Source of the DNA: Hydractinia symbiolongicarpus
Lineage: Eukaryota; Cnidaria; Hydrozoa; Anthoathecata; Hydractiniidae
Reading direction: 5' to 3'
NCBI RefSeq assembly: GCF_029227915.1
Contig: NC_079888.1
Coordinates: 20,440,001 to 20,504,000, forward strand
DNA: 64,000 nt
Shown here: positions 1 through 12,480 of the stretch, one piece after another
Position numbering within the stretch: the stretch's first letter is position 1
Layout of the letters: every line of letters starts with the position of its first letter
Notes under the pieces: generated by a model
Database searches by the model: none
Seen by the model: the letters and a program-made list of their open reading frames with translations, nothing else
What the model was told of the DNA's origin: nothing
Program-made: the position numbers and the translations under genes

Positions 1-814
1 TTAAGATATAAAAGTCATTTTTTTATTGGGGACCAATCCCACCCGTTATCGCGCGCTGAAGAAATAGCGACAGTTTCAAAAACTACATTTCATTGACTTT
101 CTAACAGTGTCAGTCCGTTTCGGTTACAACGGTTGGGTAACATATTCGTACCAACATGTATTTAGCGATATTTTTCTGATATTACTAGGTTGCATCGCTT
201 TTAACAATGAAACGATTGACTGTGGGACTTAATTGAGCTAACTTTGGACAGTGACCTGATAAATGTGATAAATGAGACAATTGGACTCCAAGGAATAATA
301 TTCTTCTTAATTTGACATGATTGCCGAAACTCAGCGATTACACTGGGCTCTGTGGTAGCGCTTCATTTAAGAATTAAGATAAAAAAAGTCATTTTTTTAT
401 TGTGGGACCAATCCTAGCCGTTATCGCGCGCTAAAGAAATAGCGACAGTTTCAAGAACTACATTTCATTGACTTTCCATTGGTGTCAGTCCGTTTGAGTT
501 ACAACAGTTGGGTCACATATTCGTACCAACATGTATTTAACGATCTTTTTCTGATATTACCAGGTTGCATCGCTTTTAACTATGAAACGATTGACTGTGA
601 GACTTAATTGAGCTAACTTTGGACTGTCACCTGATAAATGTGATAAATGGGACAATTGGACTCCAAGAAAAAACATTCTTCTTAATTTGACGTGATTGCC
701 GGAACTCAGCGATTACACTGGGCTCTGTGGTAGCGCTTCATTTAAGAATTAAGATATAAAAGTCATTTTTTTATTGGGGACCAATCCCACCCGTTATCGC
801 GCGCTGAAGAAATA

Positions 815-1560
815 GCGACAGTTTCAAAAACTACATTTCATTGACTTTCTAACGATGTCAGTCCGTTTGAGTTACAACGGTTGAGTCACATACTCGTACC
901 AACATGTATTTAGCGATATTTTTGTGATATTACTAGGTTGCATCGCTTTTAACAATGAAACGTTGACTGTGGAACTTAATTGAACTAACTTTGGACTGTG
1001 ACCTGATAAATGTGATAAATGGGAAAATTGGACTCCAAGAAATAACATTCTTCTTAATTTGATGTGATTGCCGGAACTCAGCGATTACACTGGGCTCTGT
1101 GGTAGCGCTTCATTTAAGAATTAAGATAAAAAGTCATTTTTTTATTGGGGACTAATCCTACCCGTTATCGCGCGCTGAAGAAATAGCGACAGTTTCAAAA
1201 ACTACATTTCATTGCCTTTCTAAGGGTGTCAGTCCGTTTGGGTTACAACGGTTGGGTAACATATTCGTACCAACATGTATTTAGCGATATTTTTCTGATA
1301 TTACTAGGTTGCATGGCTTTTAACAATGAAACGAGTGACTGGGGGACTTAATTGAGCTAACTTTGGACTGTGACCTGATAAATGTGATAAATGAGACAAA
1401 TGGAATCAAAGAAATAACATTCTTGTTAACTTGACGTGATTGCCGAATCTCAGCGATTACACTGGGCTCTGTGGTAGCGCTTCATTTAAAAATTAAGCTA
1501 AAAAAAGTTATTTTTTTACTGTGGAATCTATCGTAGCCGTTAGCGCGCGTTGAAGAAAAA
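815..1560. repeat. Dimer unit, copy 1 (746 bp)
   Basis: Two monomers (anchors 896 and 1267) repeated immediately downstream at an offset of exactly 746 bp. Both copies share AACGATGTC in the first monomer, TAAGGGTGTC in the second and the odd GAGTGACTGGGGGAC variant. Only a handful of differences were seen, for example ATTGCC against ATTGAC in the second monomer. Confidence 0.8.
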
Positions 1561-2306
1561 GCGACAGTTTCAAAAACTACATTTCATTGACTTTCTAACG
1601 ATGTCAGTCCGTTTGAGTTACAACGGTTGAGTCACATACTCGTACCAACATGTATTTAGCGATATTTTTGTGATATTACTAGGTTGCATCGCTTTTAACA
1701 ATGAAACGTTGACTGTGCAACTTAATTGAACTAACTTTGGACTGTGACCTGATAAATGTGATAAATGGGAAAATTGCACTCCAAGAAATAACATTCTTCT
1801 TAATTTGACGTGATTGCCGGAACTCAGCGATTACACTGGGCTCTGTGGTAGCGCTTCATTTAAGAATTAAGATAAAAAGTCATTTTTTTATTGGGGACTA
1901 ATCCTACCCGTTATCGCGCGCTGAAGAAATAGCGACAGTTTCAAAAACTACATTTCATTGACTTTCTAAGGGTGTCAGTCCGTTTGAGTTACAACGGTTG
2001 GGTAACATATTCGTACCAACATGTATTTAGCGATATTTTTCTGATATTACTAGGTTGCATGGCTTTTAACAATGAAACGAGTGACTGGGGGACTTAATTG
2101 AGCTAACTTTGGACTGTGACCTGATAAATGTGATAAATGAGACAAATGGAATCAAAGAAATAACATTCTTGTTAACTTGACGTAATTGCCAAATCTCAGC
2201 GATTACACTGGGCTCTGTGGTAGCGCTTCATATAAAAAGTAAGCTAAAAAACGTTATTTTTTTACTGTGGGACCTACCCTAGCCGTTAGCGCGCGTTGAA
2301 GAAAAA
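1561..2306. repeat. Dimer unit, copy 2 (746 bp)
   Basis: Second copy of the two-monomer unit (anchors 1642 and 2013). Homology fades after about 2310, where CTAACGGTGTC replaces the CTAACGATGTC expected from copy 1. Confidence 0.8.
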
Positions 2307-4240
2307 GCGACAGCTTCAAAAACTACATTTCATTGACTTTCTAACGGTGTCAGTCCGTTTGAGTTACAACAGTTGCGTCACATACTCGTATCAACATGTA
2401 TTTAGCGATATTTTTTTGATATTACTAGGTTGCATCGCTTTTAACTATGTAACCGTTGACTGTGGGATTTAATTGAGCTAACTTTGGACTGTCACCTGAT
2501 AAATGTGATAAAAGAGACAATTGGACTCCAAGAAAAAACATTCTTCTTAATTTGACATGATTGCCGAAACTCAGCGATTACACTGGGCTCTGTGGTAGCG
2601 CTTCATTTAAGAATTATGATAAAAAAAGTCATTTTTTATTATGGGACCTATCCTAGCCATTATCGCGCGCTGAGGAAATAGCGACAGTTACAAAAACTAC
2701 ATTTCATTGACTTTCTAACGGTGTCAGTCCGTGTGAGTTTCAACGGTTGTGTCACATATTCGTACCAACATGTATTTAGCGATATTGTTTTGATATTACT
2801 AGGTTGCATCGCTTTTAACAATGAAACGTTGATTGTGGGACTTAATTGAACTAACTTTGGACTGTGACCTGATAAATGTGATAAATGAGACAATTGGACT
2901 CCAAGAAATAACATTCTTCTTAATTTGATGTGATTGCCGGAACTCAGCGATTACACTGGGCTCTGTGGTAGCGCTTCAAATAAGAATTAAGATAAAAAAG
3001 TCATTTTTTTATTGCGGTACCAATCCTAGCCCTTATCTCGCGCTGAAGAAATAGCGGCAGTTTCAAAAACTACATTTCATTGACTTTCTAACGGTGTCAG
3101 TCCGTTTGAGTTACAACGGTTGGGTCACATATTCGTACCAACATGTATTTTGCGATATTTTTCTGATATTACTAGGTTGCATCGCTTTTAACAATGAAAC
3201 GATTGACTGTGGCACTTAATTGAGCTAACTTTGGACTATGACCTGATAAATGTGATAAATGAGACAATTTGACTCCAAGAAATAACATTCTTGTTAACTT
3301 GACGTGATTGCCGGAGCTGAGGGATTACACTGGGCACTGTGGTAGCGCTTCATTTAAATATTAAGCTAAAAAAAGTCATTTTCTTACTGTGGGACCTATC
3401 CTAGCCGTTAGCGCGCGTTGAAGAAAAGGCGACAGTTTAAAAAACTACATTTCATTGACTTTGTAACGGTGTCAGTCCGTTTGAGTTACAACGGTTGAGT
3501 CACATATTCGTACCAACATGTATTTAGCGATATTTTTCTAATATTACTAGGTTGCATCGCTTTTAACAATGAAACGATTGACTGTGGGACTTAATTGAGC
3601 TAACTTTGGACTGTCACCTGATAAATGTGATAAAAGAGACAATTGGACTCCAAGAAAAAACATCCTTCTTAATTTCACATGATTGCCGAAACTCAGCGAT
3701 TACACTGGGCTCTGTGGTAGCGCTTCAAATAAGAATTAAGATAAAAATGTCATTTTTTTATTGCGGGACCAATCCTAGCCATTATCTCGCGCTGAAGAAA
3801 TAGCGGCAGTTTCAAAAACTACATTTCATTGACTTTCTAACGGTGTCAGTCCGTTTGAGTTACAACGGTTGGGTCACATATTTGTACCAACATGTATTTT
3901 GCGATATTTTTCTGATATTACTAGGTTGCATCGCTTTTAACAATGAAACGATTGATTGTGGGACTTAATTGAGCTAACTTTGGACTATGACCTGATAAAT
4001 GTGATAAATGAGACAATTTGACTCCAAGAAATAACATTCTGTTAACTTGACGTGATTGCCGGAGCTCAGGGATTACACTGGGCACTGTGGTAGCGCTTCA
4101 TTTAAATATTAAGCTAAAAAAAGTCATTTTCTTACTGTGGGACCTATCCTAGCCGTTAGCGCGCGTTGAAGAAAAGGCGACAGTTTCAAAAACTACATTT
4201 CATTGACTTTCTAACAGTGTCTGTCCGTTTGAGTTTCAAC

Positions 4241-7200
4241 GGTTGTGTCACATATTCGTACCAACATGTATTTAGCGATATTTTTCTAATATTACTAGGT
4301 TGCATCGCTTTTAACAATGAAACGATTGACTGTGGGACTTAATTTGAGCTAACTTTGAACTGTCACCTGATAAATGTGATAAAAGAGACAATTGGACCCC
4401 AAGAAAAAACATCCTTCTTAATTTGACATGATTGCCGAAACTCAGCGATTACACTGGGCTCTGTGGTAGCGCTTCAATTAAGAATTAAGATAAAAAAGTC
4501 ATTTTTTTATTGCAGGACCAACCCTAGCCATTATCTCGCGCTGAAGAAATAGCGCCAGTTTCAAAAACTACATTTCATTGACTTTCTAACGGTGTCAGTC
4601 CGTTTAAGTTACAACGGTTGGGTCACATATTCGTACCAACATGTACTTAGCGATATTTTTCTGATATTACTAGGTTGCATCGCTTTTAACAATTAAACGA
4701 TTGACTGTGGGACTTAATTGAGCTAACTTTGGACTGTGACCTGATAAATGTGATAAATGAGACAATTGGACTCCAAGAAATAACATTCTTGTTAATTTGA
4801 CGTGATTGCCAGGACTCAACGATTACACTTGGCACTGTGGTAGCGCTTCATTTAAAACTTAAGATACAAAAAGTCATTTTTTTATTGTGGGACCAATCCT
4901 AGCCGTTATCGCGCGCTAAAGAAATAGCGACAGTTTCAAGAACTACATTTCATTGACTTTCTAACGGTGTCAGTCCGTTTGAGTTACAACGGTTGGGTCA
5001 CATATTCGTACCAACATGTATTTAGCGATATTTTTCTGATATTACTAGGTTGCATCGCTTTTAACTATGAAACGATTGACTGTGGGACTTAATTGAGCTA
5101 ACTTTGGACTGTCACCTGATAAATGTGATAAAGGAGACAATTGGACTCCAATAAAAAACATTCTTCTTAATTTGACATGATTGCCGAAACTCAGCGATTA
5201 CACTGGGCTCTGTGGTAGCGCTTCATTTAAGAATTATGATAAAAAAAGTCATTTTTTTATTGTGGGACCAATCCTAGCCATTATAGCGCGCTGAGGAAAT
5301 AGCGACTGTTTCAAAAACTACATTTCATTGACTTTCTAACGGTGTCAGTCCGTGTGAGTTTCAACGGTTGTGTCACATATTCGTACCAACATGTATTTAG
5401 CGATATTTTTCTAATATTACTAGGTTGCATCGCTTTTAACAATGAAACGATTGACTGTGGGACTTAATTTGAGCTAACTTTGGACTGTCACCTAATAAAT
5501 GGGATAAAAGAGACAATTGGACTCCAAGAAAAAACATCCTTCTTAATTTCACATGATTGCCGAAACTCAGCCATTACACTGGGCTCTGTGGTAGCGCTTC
5601 AATTAAGAATTAAGATAAAAAAGTCATTTTTTTATTGCGGGACCAATCCTAGCCATTATCTCGCGCTGAAGAAATAGCGGCAGTTTCAAAAACTACATTT
5701 CATTGACTTTCTAACGGTGTCAGTCCGTTTAAGTTACAACGGTTGGGTCACATATTCGTACCAACATGTACTTTGCGATATTTTTCTGATATTACTAGGT
5801 TGCATCGCTTTTAACAATGAAACGATTGACTGTGGGACTTAATTGAGCTAACTTTGGACTGTGACCTGATAAATGTGATAAATGAGACAATTGGACTCCA
5901 AGAAATAACATTCTTGTTAATTTGACGTGATTGCCGGAACTCAACGATTACACTGGGCACTGTGGTAGCGCTTCATTTAAAACTTAAGATACAAAAAGTC
6001 ATTTTTTCATTGTGGGACCAATCCTAGCCGTTATCGCGCGCTAAAGAAATAGCGACAGTTTCAAGAACTACATTTCATTGACTTTCTAACGGTGTCAGTC
6101 CGTTTGAGTTACAACGGTTGGGTCACATATTCGTACCAACATGTATTTAGCGATATTTTTCTGATATTACTAGGTTGCATCGCTTTTAACTATGAAACGA
6201 TTGACTGTGGGACTTAATTGAGCTAACTTTGGACTGTCACCTGATAAATGTGATAAAGGAGACAATTGGACTCCAATAAAAAACATTCTTCTTAATTTGA
6301 CATGATAGCCGAAACTCAGCGATTACACTGGGCTCTGTGGTAGCGCTTCATTTAAGAATTATGATAAAAAAGTCATTTTTTTATTGTGGGACCAATCCTA
6401 GCCATTATCGCGCGCTGAGGAAATAGCGACAGTTTCAAAAACTACATTTCATTGACTTTCTAACGGTGTCAGTCCGTGTGAGTTTCAACGTTTGTGTCAC
6501 ATATTCGTACCAACATGTATTTAGCGATATTTTTTTGATATAACTAGGTTGCATCGCTTTTACCAATGAAACGATTGATTGTGGGAGTTAATTGAGCTAA
6601 CTTTGGACTATGACCTGTTAAATGTGATAAATGAGACAATTTGACTCCAAGAAATAACATTCTTGTTAACTTGACGTGATTGCCGGAGCTCAGGGATTAC
6701 ACTGGGCACTGTGGTAGCGCTTCATTTAAATATTAAGCTAAAAAAAGTCATTTTCTTACTGTGGGACCTATCCTAGCCGTTAGCGCGCGTTGAAGAAAAG
6801 GCGACAGTTTTAAAAACTACATTTCATTTACTTTGTAACGGTGTCAGTCCGTTTGAGTTACAACGGTTGAGTCACATATTCGTACCAACATGTATTTAGC
6901 GATATTTTTCTGATATTACTAGGTTGCGTGGCTTTTAACTATGGAACAATTGACTGTGAGACTTAATTGAGCAAACTTTGGACGGTCACCTGATAAATGT
7001 GATAAAGGAGACAATTGGACTCCAAGAAAAAACATTCTTCTCAATTTGACATGATTGCCGAAACTCAGCGATTACACTGGACTCTGTGGTAGCGCTTCAT
7101 TTAAGAATTATGATAAAAAAAGTCATTTTTTATTGTGGGACCAATCCTAGCCATTATCCTGCGCTGAGAAAATAGCGACAGTTTCAAAAACTACATTTCA

Positions 7201-8360
7201 TTGACTTTCTAACAGTGTCAGTCCGTTTGAGTTTCAACGGTTGTGTCACATATTCGTACCAACATGTATTTAGCGATATTTTTCTAATATTACTAGGTTG
7301 CATCGCTTTTAACAATGAAACGATTGACTGTGGGACTTAATTTGAGCTAACTTTGGACTGTCACCTGATAAATGTGATAAAATAGACAATTGGACTCCAA
7401 GAAAAAACATCCTTCTTAATTTCACATGATTGCCGAAACTCAGCGATTACACTGGGCTCTGTGGTAGCGCTTCAATTAAGAATTAAGATAAAAAAGTCAT
7501 TTTTTTATTGCGGGACCAATCCTAGCCATTATCTCGCGCTGAAGAAATAGCGGCAGTTTCAAAAACTACATTACATTGACTTTCTAACGGTGTCAGTCCG
7601 TTTGAGTTACAACGGTTGGGTCACATATTCGTACCAACATGTATTTAGCGATATTTTTCTGATATAACTAGGTTGCATCGCTTTTACCAATGAAACGATT
7701 GATTGTGGGACTTAATTGAGCTAACTTTGGACTGTCACCTGATAAATGTGATAAAGGAGACAATTGGACTCCAATAAAAAACATTCTTCTTAATTTGACA
7801 TGATTGCCGAAACTCAGCGATTACACTGGGCTCTGTGGTAGCGCTTTATTTAAGAATTATGATAAAAAAGTCATTTTTTTATTGTGGGACCAATCCTAGC
7901 CATTATCGCGCGCTGAGGAAATAGCGACAGTTTCAAAAACTACATTTCATTGACTTTCTAACGGTGTCAGTCCGTGTGAGTTTCAACGGTTGTGTCACAT
8001 ATTCGTACCAACATGTATTTAGCGATATTTTTTTGATATTACTAGGTTGCATCGCTTTTAACAATGAAACGTTGACTGTGGGACTTAAGTGAACTAACTT
8101 TGGACTGTGGCCTGATAAATGTGATAAATAAGACAATTGTACTCCAAGAAATAACATTCTTGTTAATTTGACGTGATTGCCGGAACTCAGCGATTACACT
8201 GGGCACTGTGGTAGCGCTTCATTTAAAAATTAGGCTAAAGAAAGTCATTTTTTTACTGTCGGACCTATCGTAGCCGTTAGCGTGCGTTGTAGAAAAAGCG
8301 ACAGTTTCAAAAACTACATTTCATTGACTTTCTAACGGTGTCAGTCCGTTTGAGTTACAA
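4241..8360. repeat. 11-monomer block, copy 1
   Basis: Monomer anchors at 4258, 4633, 5008, 5383, 5758, 6133, 6507, 6882, 7256, 7631 and 8005. The part from about 4241 to 7320 matches 8361-11441 at an offset of 4121-4123 bp. Shared variants include TTAATTTGAGC (extra T) and the unusual GGTTGCGTGGC at 6923 and 11044. The tail (7320-8360) does not match the tail of copy 2 in the same register. Most intervals are 374 or 375 bp. Confidence 0.8.
4981..5355. repeat. Representative satellite monomer (375 bp) with internal landmarks
   Basis: This copy serves as a reference. In order it holds: the TTACAACGGTTGGGTCACA segment; the anchor ATTCGTACCAACATGTA near 5004; TTTAGCGATATTTTTCTGAT; GGTTGCATCGCTTTTAAC; the short direct repeat GATAAATGTGATAAA near 5118; two copies of TTGGACT at 5105 and 5141; CTCAGCGATTACACTGGG near 5191; CTCTGTGGTAGCGCTTC near 5209; an A-rich then T-rich tract (5230-5259); GGGACCAATCCTAGCC near 5264; a GCGCGC core near 5286; and CATTTCATTGACTTTCTAAC near 5321. 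Counting the first 360 bases by hand gives 63 C, 68 G and 11-12 CpG, that is about 36% G+C with CpG close to expectation. No frame is open throughout. Confidence 0.9.
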
Positions 8361-11300
8361 CGGTTGTGTCACATATTCGTACCAACATGTATTTAGCGAT
8401 ATTTTTCTAATATTACTAGGTGGCATCGCTTTTAACAATGAAATGATTGACTGTGGGACTTAATTTGAGCTAACTTTGGACTGTCACCTGATAAATGTGA
8501 TAAAAGAGACAATTGGACCCCAAGAAAAAACATCCTTCTTAATTTGACATGATTGCCGAAACTCAGCGATTACACTGGGCTCTGTGGTAGCGCTTCAATT
8601 AAGAATTAAGATAAAAAAGTCATTTTTTCATTGCGGGACCAATCCTAGCCATTATCTCGCGCTGAAGAAATAGCGCCAGTTTCAAAAACTACATTTCATT
8701 GACTTTCTAACGGTGTCAGTCCGTTTAAGTTACAACGGTTGGGTCACATATTCGTACCAACATGTACTTAGCGATATTTTTCTGATATTACTAGGTTGCA
8801 TCGCTTTTAACAATTAAACGATTGACTGTGGGACTTAATTGAGCTAACTTTGGACTGTGACCTGATAAATGTGATAAATGAGACAATTGGACTCCAAGAA
8901 ATAACATTCTTGTTAATTTGACGTGATTGCCGGAACTCAACGATTACACTGGGCACTGTGGTAGCGCTTCATTTAAAACTTAAGATACAAAAAGTCATTT
9001 TTTTATTGTGGGACCAATCCTAGCCGTTATCGCGCGCTAAAGAAATAGCGACAGTTTCAAGAACTACATTTCATTGACTTTCTAACGGTGTCAGTCCGTT
9101 TGAGTTACAACGGTTGGGTCACATATTCGTACCAACATGTATTTAGCGATATTTTTCTGATATTACTAGGTTGCATCGCTTTTAACTATGAAACGATTGA
9201 CTGTGGGACTTAATTGAGCTAACTTTGGACTGTCACCTGATAAATGTGATAAAGGAGACAATTGGACTCCAATAAAAAACATTCTTCTTAATTTGACATG
9301 ATTGCCGAAACTCAGCGATTACACTGGGCTCTGTGGTAGCGCTTCATTTAAGAATTATGATAAAAAAAGTAATTTTTTTATTGTGGGACCAATCCTAGCC
9401 ATTATAGCGCGCTGAGGAAATAGCGACAGTTTCAAAAACTACATTTCATTGACTTTCTAACGGTGTCAGTCCGTGTGAGTTTCAACGGTTGTGTCACATA
9501 TTCGTACCAACATGTATTTAGCGATATTTTTCTAATATTACTAGGTTGCATCGCTTTTAACAATGAAACGATTGACTGTGGGACTTAATTTGAGCTAACT
9601 TTGGACTGTCACCTAATAAATGTGATAAAAGAGACAATTGGACTCCAAGAAAAAACATCCTTCTTAATTTCACATGATTGCCGAAACTCAGCGATTACAC
9701 TGGGCTCTGTGGTAGCGCTTCAATTAAGAATTAAGATAAAAAAGTCATTTTTTTATTGCGGGACCAATCCTAGCCATTATCTCGCGCTGAAGAAATAGCG
9801 GCAGTTTCAAAAACTACATTTCATTGACTTTCTAACGGTGTCAGTCCGTTTAAGTTACAACGGTTGGGTCACATATTCGTACCAACATGTACTTAGCGAT
9901 ATTTTTCTGATATTACTAGGTTGCATCGCTTTTAACAATGAAACGATTGACTGTGGGACTTAATTGAGCTAACTTTGGACTGTGACCTGATAAATGTGAT
10001 AAATGAGACAATTGGACTCCAAGAAATAACATTCTTGTTAATTTGACGTGATTGCCGGAACTCAACGATTACACTGGGCACTGTGGTAGCGCTTCATTTA
10101 AAACTTAAGATACAAAAAGTCATTTTTTCATTGTGGGACCAATCCTAGCCGTTATCGCGCGCTAAAGAAATAGCGACAGTTTCAAGAACTACATTTCATT
10201 GACTTTCTAACGGTGTCAGTCCGTTTGAGTTACAACGGTTGGGTCACATATTCGTACCAACATGTATTTAGCGATATTTTTCTGATATTACTAGGTTGCA
10301 TCGCTTTTAACTATGAAACGATTGACTGTGGGACTTAATTGACCTAACTTTGGACTGTCACCTGATAAATGTGATAAAAGAGACAATTGGACTCCAATAA
10401 AAAACATTCTTCTTAATTTGACATGATTGCCGAAACTCAGCGATTACACTGGGCTCTGTGGTAGCGCTTCATTTAAGAATTATGATAAAAAAAGTCATTT
10501 TTTTATTGTGGGACCAATCCTAGCCATTATCGCGCGCTGAGGAAATAGCGACAGTTTCAAAAACTACATTTCATTGACTTTCTAACGGTGTCAGTCCGTG
10601 TGAGTTTCAACGGTTGTGTCACATATTCGTACCAACATGTATTTAGCGATATTTTTTTGATATTACTAGGTTGCATCGCTTTTACCAATGAAACGATTGA
10701 TTGTGGGAGTTAATTGAGCTAACTTTGGACTATGACCTGTTTAATGTGACAAATGAGACAATTTGACTCCAAGAAATAACATTCTTGTTAACTTGACGTG
10801 ATTGCCGGAGCTCAGGGATTACACTGGGCACTGTGGCAGCGCTTCATTTAAATATTAAGCTAAAAAAAGTCATTTTCTTACTGTGGGACCTATCCTAGCC
10901 GTTAGCGCGCGTTGAAGAAAAGGCGACAGTTTTAAAAACTACATTTCATTTACTTTGTAACGGTGTCAGTCCGTTTGAGTTACAACGGTTGAGTCACATA
11001 TTCGTACCAACATGTATTTAGCGATATTTTTCTGATATTACTAGGTTGCGTGGCTTTTAACTATGAAACCATTGACTGTGAGACTTAATTGAGCAAACTT
11101 TGGACGGTCACCTGATAAATGTGATAAAGGAGACAATTGGACTCCAAGAAAAAACATTCTTCTCAATTTGACATGATTGCCGAAACTCAGCGATTACACT
11201 GGACTCTGTGGTAGCGCTTCATTTAAGAATTATGATAAAAAAAAGTCATTTTTTATTGTGGGACCAATCCTAGCCATTATCCTGCGCTGAGAAAATAGCG

Positions 11301-12480
11301 ACAGTTTCAAAAACTACATTTCATTGACTTTCTAACAGTGTCAGTCCGTTTGAGTTTCAACGGTTGTGTCACATATTCGTACCAACATGTATTTAGCGAT
11401 ATTTTTCTAATATTACTAGGTTGCATCGCTTTTAACAATGAAACGTTGACTGTGGGACTTAATTGAACTAACTTTGGACTGTGGCCTGATAAATGTGATA
11501 AATAAGACAATTGTACTCCAAGAAATAACATTCTTGTTAATTTGACGTGATTGCCGGAACTCAGCGATTACACTGGGCACTGTGGTAGCGCTTCATTTAA
11601 AAATTAAGCTAAAAAAAGTCATTTTTTTACTGTCGGACCTATCGTAGCCGTTAGCGTGCGTTGTAGAAAAAGCGACAGTTTCAAAAACTACATTTCATTG
11701 ACTTTCTAACGGTGTCGGTCCGTTTGAGTTACAACGGTTGAGTCACATATTCGTACCAACATGTATTTAGCGATATTTTTCTGATATTACTAGGTTGCAT
11801 TGCTTTTAACTATGAAACCATTGACTGTGGGACTTAATTGAGCAAACTTTGGACTGTCACCTGATAAATGTGATAAAGGAGACAATTGGACTCCAAGAAA
11901 AAAAATTCTTCTTAATTTGACATGATTGCCGAAACTCAGCGATTACACTGGACTCTGTGGTAGCGCTTCATTTAAGAATTATGATAAAAAAGCCATTTTT
12001 TTATTGTGGGACCAATCCTAGCCATTATCCTGCGCTGAGGAAATAGCGACAGTTTCAAAAACTACATTTCATTGACTTTCTAACAGAGTCAGTCCGCTTG
12101 AGTTTCAACGGTTGTGTCACATATTCGTACCAACATGTATTTAGCGATATTTTTCTAATATTACTAGGTTGCATCGCTTTTAACAATGAAACGATTGACT
12201 GTGGGACTTAATTGAGCTAACTTTGGACTGTCACCTGATAAATGTGATAAAAGAGACAATTGGACTCCAAGAAAAAACATCCTTCTTAATTTCACATGAT
12301 TGCCGAAACTCAGCGATTACACTGGGCTCTGTGGTAGCGGTTCAAATAAGAATTAAGATAAAAAAGTCATTTTTTTATTGCGAGACCAATCCTAGCCATT
12401 ATCTCGCGCAGAAGAAATAGCGGCAGTTTCAAAAACTACATTTCATTGACTTTCTAACGGTGTCAGTCCGTTTGAGTTAC
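8361..12480. repeat. 11-monomer block, copy 2 with replaced tail
   Basis: Anchors at 8379, 8754, 9129, 9504, 9879, 10254, 10629, 11004, 11379, 11753 and 12127. The first eight or so monomers mirror 4241-7320. From about 11441 it instead follows 8050-8360 at an offset of 3374 bp (9 monomers), sharing GTGGCCTGATAAATG (8107 and 11481) and GCGTGCGTTGTAG. A later part near 12.3-12.8 kb resembles 3.7-4.2 kb (CTTCAAATAAG and CATTTTCTTACTGTGGG variants, offset about 8617 bp). The block is therefore a patchwork. Confidence 0.75.

Larger units (their letters stand above)
1..4240. repeat. Array segment 1: mixed monomers, dimer periodicity
   Basis: Eleven monomers with anchors at 148, 523, 896, 1267, 1642, 2013, 2388, 2762, 3135, 3510 and 3884. 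Lengths alternate in places (375, 371, 375, 371). Two-monomer repeats are visible: a 746-bp pair at about 815-2306, and a 749-bp pair in which the CTTCAAATAAG variant recurs at 2974 and 3723. The variants TAAGGGTGTC and AACGATGTC are local to this segment. There is no gene here. Confidence 0.9.

Noticed and set aside
2660-2914. Minus-strand ATG-started open frame of 72-84 codons at 2660, 7933, 11307, 61983, 63106 and 63400
   Set aside because: It covers part of a monomer and is open only where the usual in-frame stops happen to be mutated. Most of the 171 copies interrupt it. There is no recognisable domain and no promoter context.
3606-3803. Plus-strand open frame of 65 codons recurring at 3606, 5480, 9601, 12223, 24573 and 26066
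   Set aside because: It starts with TTG, is open in only about 6 of 171 monomers, and tracks monomer classes. Frame-breaking indels are common, and nothing resembles a protein domain. It is a chance frame in the satellite.
5230-5260. A-run followed by T-run as a rho-independent terminator or poly(A) tail of a retroelement
   Set aside because: There is no GC-rich stem before the T run, and no target-site duplication or element body. The tract is an ordinary part of every monomer.
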